A DNA stretch of 64,000 bases from Klebsiella pneumoniae (GTDB taxonomy: Bacteria > Pseudomonadota > Gammaproteobacteria > Enterobacterales > Enterobacteriaceae). The stretch spans positions 744,841 through 808,840 of the forward strand of contig NZ_KN046818.1 in assembly GCF_000742135.1 (NCBI RefSeq), read 5' to 3'. Made by a program: the position numbers and the translations under genes. Within the stretch, counting starts at the first letter, position 1; each line of letters begins with the position of its first letter. The notes below the pieces were generated by a model, which worked only from the letters and a program-made list of their open reading frames with translations, did no database searches and was not told the origin of the DNA. Below are positions 61,333 to 64,000 of the stretch, piece by piece.

Positions 61333-61404
61333 CTAAATCTGCGCATTCAGATCGACAGCATGCAGCTCCTGAATGACTAAACGGATACTTCCTCGGTCTA
61401 GCAT
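61333..61404 (-). pseudogene. short gene-end fragment at the pseudogene boundary
   Basis: A 23-codon frame, MLDRGSIRLVIQELHAVDL followed by NAQI and TAG, abuts the truncated TPR gene. Its composition is less AT-rich than its surroundings. It looks like the 3' end of another gene, perhaps a transposase, brought in by the event that removed the 5' part of the TPR gene. I do not recognise the parent gene. Confidence 0.3.
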
Positions 61405-61420
61405 TATTGATGATGAGTTA

Positions 61421-61903
61421 TCATTCGGGCATAGTACAAATAAAAATTGGTTTATCTAATCCATTAAAAAACAAAGCGTTTTTCCTTAAATGTGTTATTT
61501 CCATATAGAACATAATTCCGGGCACTTCTGGCAATACGTAATTTTGCCAAAGTATGTCAGGAACGTTATCTTTTGGATGTCGCTTTTCACATGTTATCAC
61601 TGTTGCACTATAATCTTTTAGAGGTGATGGTTTTTGAGGAATAAAAATCCTCCTGTATATGCTGTAACTTTTATCTTTATCTTGCAGGGTACCTTTCACT
61701 ATAACTTCACTGTTTTCTTTATGAAATGCAACAACATTTATATTTATGTTGAATTCAATCCTGTCGCCATTTTTTTTTGCAACGTCAGCACTCAAATGGG
61801 TACTGCAGCGAAATGGATCCCAGGCGTTATTATCTATTGAAAATAAGAACAGACAGACAGAAATGACGATAAGTATGAACACAAAAAAAATTACTCGGCG
61901 CAT
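61421..61903 (-). CDS. FidL-like membrane protein
   Basis: 160 residues: one N-terminal membrane helix (VIFFVFILIVISVCLFLF) then an extracytoplasmic domain with a few cysteines (FRCSTHLSADVAKK, VITCEKRH, IFICTMPE). Resembles the Salmonella FidL family, encoded beside the CadC-like regulator MarT. Five bases separate it from the CadC-like gene, so the two are co-transcribed; it may modulate that regulator's periplasmic domain. AT-rich. Confidence 0.72.
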   Translation of the reverse strand: MRRVIFFVFILIVISVCLFLFSIDNNAWDPFRCSTHLSADVAKKNGDRIEFNININVVAFHKENSEVIVKGTLQDKDKSYSIYRRIFIPQKPSPLKDYSATVITCEKRHPKDNVPDILWQNYVLPEVPGIMFYMEITHLRKNALFFNGLDKPIFICTMPE

Positions 61904-61908
61904 ATATT

Positions 61909-62706
61909 TTAATCAATCCGTTTATAATTTTGACAGGCTTTATAGTTCATCTCGGAATTTTTTGTACAAACTACCATAAAAGAAGTCTTTCGTAATCCAT
62001 TGGCAGAAAGTGACTCCATAAAGAAGATGTCACGATTTTCCTTAGTGCAATCTATCTCTATATCAGAGAGCATTATTCGCGCATGAGAAAACAATTCCGG
62101 GTCCGGATAGTCATCTCCCAACGCATAAATCTTGCATTTATTCATTGTGCCTAATGGTTTTGGTTCTTCATTTCTCTCGCGGGCTAATATAGTTATTATA
62201 GTAATTATTAAAAGCAAGATAAAAATGAGCGCCAGAATTGGTTTCAACACACGATGCAGTTCCTTTTTGCCGTATGATCCCGCAGGCTTTTTTATCATTT
62301 TTTTCTGGACTACTGAGTCTTCCGTAATATCATTTCTTCCAAAGCCGTCAGTTGATGTATCTAGCTCTTTGTTTTTAGTTTCAGGATGAATTTCAGCCTC
62401 CATTTTAAAACCAACCCTCGGCACCGTGATCAAAATATCTTTATTTATCCCAAGTGCTTCGAAAGCTTTTCTTAATTCACTAATATGGTTGCTTAAGGTT
62501 GCACTAGAGGGAGAGAATCCGTAATCCTCCCAGACGTGCTTGATGAGCGTCTCTCGTGGCATCTCATTTTTATTGTTTTTTATGAGTTCGATTAACAAAC
62601 GAGTGGCTGGCTTGGATAACTCAATCGTAAGTTGGTCCTTATTTCTAAGTTTTAATAATCTACTGTCCGGATCGAAAGTGATAGTAAAATTTATTATGTA
62701 TTTCAT
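61909..62706 (-). CDS. CadC/ToxR-like membrane-bound transcriptional regulator (MarT-like)
   Basis: 265 residues. N-terminal OmpR-type winged helix (about 20-105: LSKPATRLLIELIKNNKNEM, ETLIKHVWEDYGFSPSSATL, HISELRKAFEALG, LITVPRVGFKM), a charged linker, one membrane helix (PILALIFILLLIITIITILA, about 175-195) and a short periplasmic domain with cysteines (MNKCKIYALGDDYPDPELF, IEIDCTKENRD, VVCTKN, KACQNY). Single-component regulators of this type respond to envelope or extracellular signals. Start MKYIINF preferred; a further upstream ATG is open. Divergent from a fimbrial gene, its likely target. Confidence 0.83.
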   Translation of the reverse strand: MKYIINFTITFDPDSRLLKLRNKDQLTIELSKPATRLLIELIKNNKNEMPRETLIKHVWEDYGFSPSSATLSNHISELRKAFEALGINKDILITVPRVGFKMEAEIHPETKNKELDTSTDGFGRNDITEDSVVQKKMIKKPAGSYGKKELHRVLKPILALIFILLLIITIITILARERNEEPKPLGTMNKCKIYALGDDYPDPELFSHARIMLSDIEIDCTKENRDIFFMESLSANGLRKTSFMVVCTKNSEMNYKACQNYKRID

Positions 62707-63143
62707 AAGGATACTCTCTCTTTTTTGGAGCAGGAGCTGAATCCAAACCAAAAAAATAAGGTTCATCTTAGGTTAAGGGTTGTAAAATTTATTGGATAAG
62801 AAACTACCCGTCAACTGGTTTTTAGCAGTTTTTTTTCTGACGTGAATTTAGTCGAAAATTAGTGAGAGTATTTATTTAATCATTTACGAACATTAAGTTT
62901 TTTAATCTAATAAAATGTTTTTTATTGTGTTTTTTTTTGGTGATTTTATCTAATTTTGGCCAATTAAATAGATTATTAAGCTATTTTGTTTTTTTTGGGT
63001 TACCATGTTGTGCAGTTGCCGGAAGTCATAACATTGCAAGCAGGAAGATGCATTTTCACCATCCTCTCGCTGTATGTTTGGCATCGAAATAATGGCAGCT
63101 TCACCAATATGTGGGACAGACCTTTATTAAGGAAAAAGTGAAA
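62707..63143. promoter_or_regulatory. AT-rich divergent regulatory region between the CadC-like gene and the fimbrial operon
   Basis: 437 bp, extremely AT-rich in 62780-63000 (runs of T, a TTGGCCAA palindrome at 62956-62963), a profile that usually attracts H-NS. It must hold the promoters of both directions. I looked for inverted repeats flanking a promoter, as in the fim switch, and found none. No gene seen. Confidence 0.45.
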
Positions 63144-63680
63144 ATGAAACTGAATAAAATTGTGATGGCATTAGTTTTGGCATTTAGTACTGTCTCTGGC
63201 GCACAGGCAGCAGACCAGGGTCATGGTAAAGTTACCTTTACAGGCTCTATTATTGATGCTCCTTGTTCTATTACTCCACAATCTATTGATCAAACTGTGG
63301 ATTTAGGGCAGATCTCAAAGGAAGCTTTACTCAGTGGAGGGAAATCTACTCCTCGTAATTTCTCCATTGGCCTGGAAAACTGTTCTTTCGGCTCACCTGC
63401 AACTAAAAATAAGGTTCAGGTTACCTTTACGGGTATGGAGTCTGCAGCTAAGAATGGTCTTCTGGGGATTACCGGAACTGCTAAAGGTGCCAGTGTTGCC
63501 ATTACTCAGGCAGATGGTCAAATCATCAAGCTGGGGGTACCAACTAAAGAGCAGGTATTACAGGACGGTAATAACACGTTAAGTTTTGCTGCTTACTTAC
63601 AAGGCGATGGTGACTCAACTAACGTTGTTACTGAGGGAGAATTTCAGGCAGTAACTGATTTCACACTGGCCTATAACTAA
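63144..63680 (+). CDS. major fimbrial subunit, chaperone-usher type 1-like
   Basis: 178 residues. Signal peptide MKLNKIVMALVLAFSTVSGA cut after AQA, giving a mature protein starting ADQGHGKVTFTGSII. Features of the Fimbrial/FimA family: the Cys pair in IDAPCSITPQ and LENCSFGS (disulfide), and a C-terminal beta-zipper ending TDFTLAYN with penultimate aromatic Tyr. Start with AAGGAAAAAGTGAAA upstream; eleven further codons are open. Exported and assembled by a chaperone and usher that lie beyond the window. Confidence 0.9.
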   Translation: MKLNKIVMALVLAFSTVSGAQAADQGHGKVTFTGSIIDAPCSITPQSIDQTVDLGQISKEALLSGGKSTPRNFSIGLENCSFGSPATKNKVQVTFTGMESAAKNGLLGITGTAKGASVAITQADGQIIKLGVPTKEQVLQDGNNTLSFAAYLQGDGDSTNVVTEGEFQAVTDFTLAYN

Positions 63681-63719
63681 AATATATTTTGTGTAAATAT
63701 TAATCTTCTATGTGCATGT

Positions 63720-63750
63720 AAATGCATGCGATAAATCGCATGCATTTTTA
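63720..63750 (+). terminator. intercistronic hairpin after the major subunit gene
   Basis: A perfect 13-base inverted repeat (63720-63732 with 63735-63747, core ATGCATGCGAT) followed by TTTTTA, 40 nt after the stop. A partial terminator here would give more major than minor subunit transcript, a common arrangement in fimbrial operons. Confidence 0.75.
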
Positions 63751-63779
63751 GAAGGATATACAAAATATGGAGTGTATTT

Positions 63780-64000
63780 ATGGGGCTGTTCAACGCTACT
63801 TTAGTAATGGTTTCTTACCTGTTTATCTCCTTTTTTGGGGTTGTCCTGGCAAAAGAAAACTCTTTTATATTGGGACGGGTAAACATGCAAGGAGCCATTA
63901 TTGACACTGCATGCACTATTAGTTTTGGAAATCAAAAGCAAACCATTGACATGGGTATGTTATCCTTGTCTGAACTTGTTCATCATGGAACAAGCCGCAG
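63780..64000 (+). CDS. second fimbrial subunit (adaptor/minor pilin), cut by window end
   Basis: The first 73 codons are visible: signal peptide GLFNATLVMVSYLFISFFGV... then RVNMQGAIIDTACTISFGNQ, where the pilin strand and first Cys of the disulfide are recognisable, and TIDMGMLSLSEL. Ribosome site TGGAG seven bases before the ATG. Position right after the major subunit suggests an adaptor or minor subunit; the rest is outside the window. Confidence 0.8.
   Translation, partial: MGLFNATLVMVSYLFISFFGVVLAKENSFILGRVNMQGAIIDTACTISFGNQKQTIDMGMLSLSELVHHGTSR

Noticed and set aside
62707-63143. fim-type invertible promoter element
   Set aside because: No pair of matching inverted repeats brackets the promoter region and no FimB/FimE-type recombinase is in the window.

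Overview
The window looks like chromosome from the Klebsiella pneumoniae species complex (Enterobacterales). The rrnH-dkgB-yafC/D/E-mltD-gloB-yafS-rnhA-dnaQ-aspV backbone is the Escherichia coli order with near-identical proteins. It also carries loci typical of Klebsiella and absent here from E. coli K-12: a full Na+-NQR operon, and an acetoin dehydrogenase operon with its LuxR-type activator AcoK. I cannot resolve the species within the complex from sequence alone.

Layout. (1) 1-4518: the 3' end of 16S, tRNA-Ile, tRNA-Ala, 23S, 5S and tRNA-Asp of rrnH, with its terminator. (2) 4645-16369: the conserved backbone up to aspV, with an MFS exporter between yafC and yafD and a LysR/LysE pair between aspV and yafV. 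(3) 16548-34523: fadE, gmhA, yafJ, dpaA (yafK), nqrABCDEF-nqrM, a degenerate GDPD-family secreted protein, SOS-controlled dinB-yafP, pepD, gpt, frsA and crl. (4) 34609-41925: the glutarate/GABA operon glaH-lhgO-gabD-gabT-gabP-glaR on the minus strand, located directly after crl where E. coli has phoE. (5) 42249-44129: a toiL-like leader, topAI and yjhP without the yjhQ gene that normally sits between them, then a glutathione S-transferase. (6) 44347-50520: a minus-strand carbohydrate operon (aldolase, GlpP-like antiterminator, FGGY kinase, SDR, 2-hydroxyacid dehydrogenase, orphan PTS IIC-like permease) whose leader holds a perfect intrinsic terminator. (7) 50915-59278: a zinc-ribbon protein, acoDCBA (minus) and acoK (plus). 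(8) 59279-64000: AT-rich, probably horizontally acquired DNA with a broken TPR/STAND-like gene, a FidL-like and CadC-like regulator pair, and the start of a fimbrial operon cut by the window end.

How genes work together. glaH/lhgO convert glutarate to 2-hydroxyglutarate and then 2-oxoglutarate, while gabP/gabT/gabD import GABA and convert it to succinate; glaR represses the set. acoABCD cleaves acetoin to acetaldehyde and acetyl-CoA under AcoK. nqrA-F plus nqrM form a sodium pump and its maturation factor. The operon of region 6 appears to import a sugar or polyol, oxidise or reduce it, phosphorylate it with ATP and cleave it with an aldolase; its only local regulator is an RNA-acting antiterminator.

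The points most worth a second look are the GlpP-like antiterminator paired with its own leader terminator, topAI without yjhQ, GabD with Ile replacing the conserved Asn of the PWNFP motif, a GDPD-family protein lacking the metal-binding motif, and a TPR/STAND-like gene interrupted by exactly two in-frame TAA codons.
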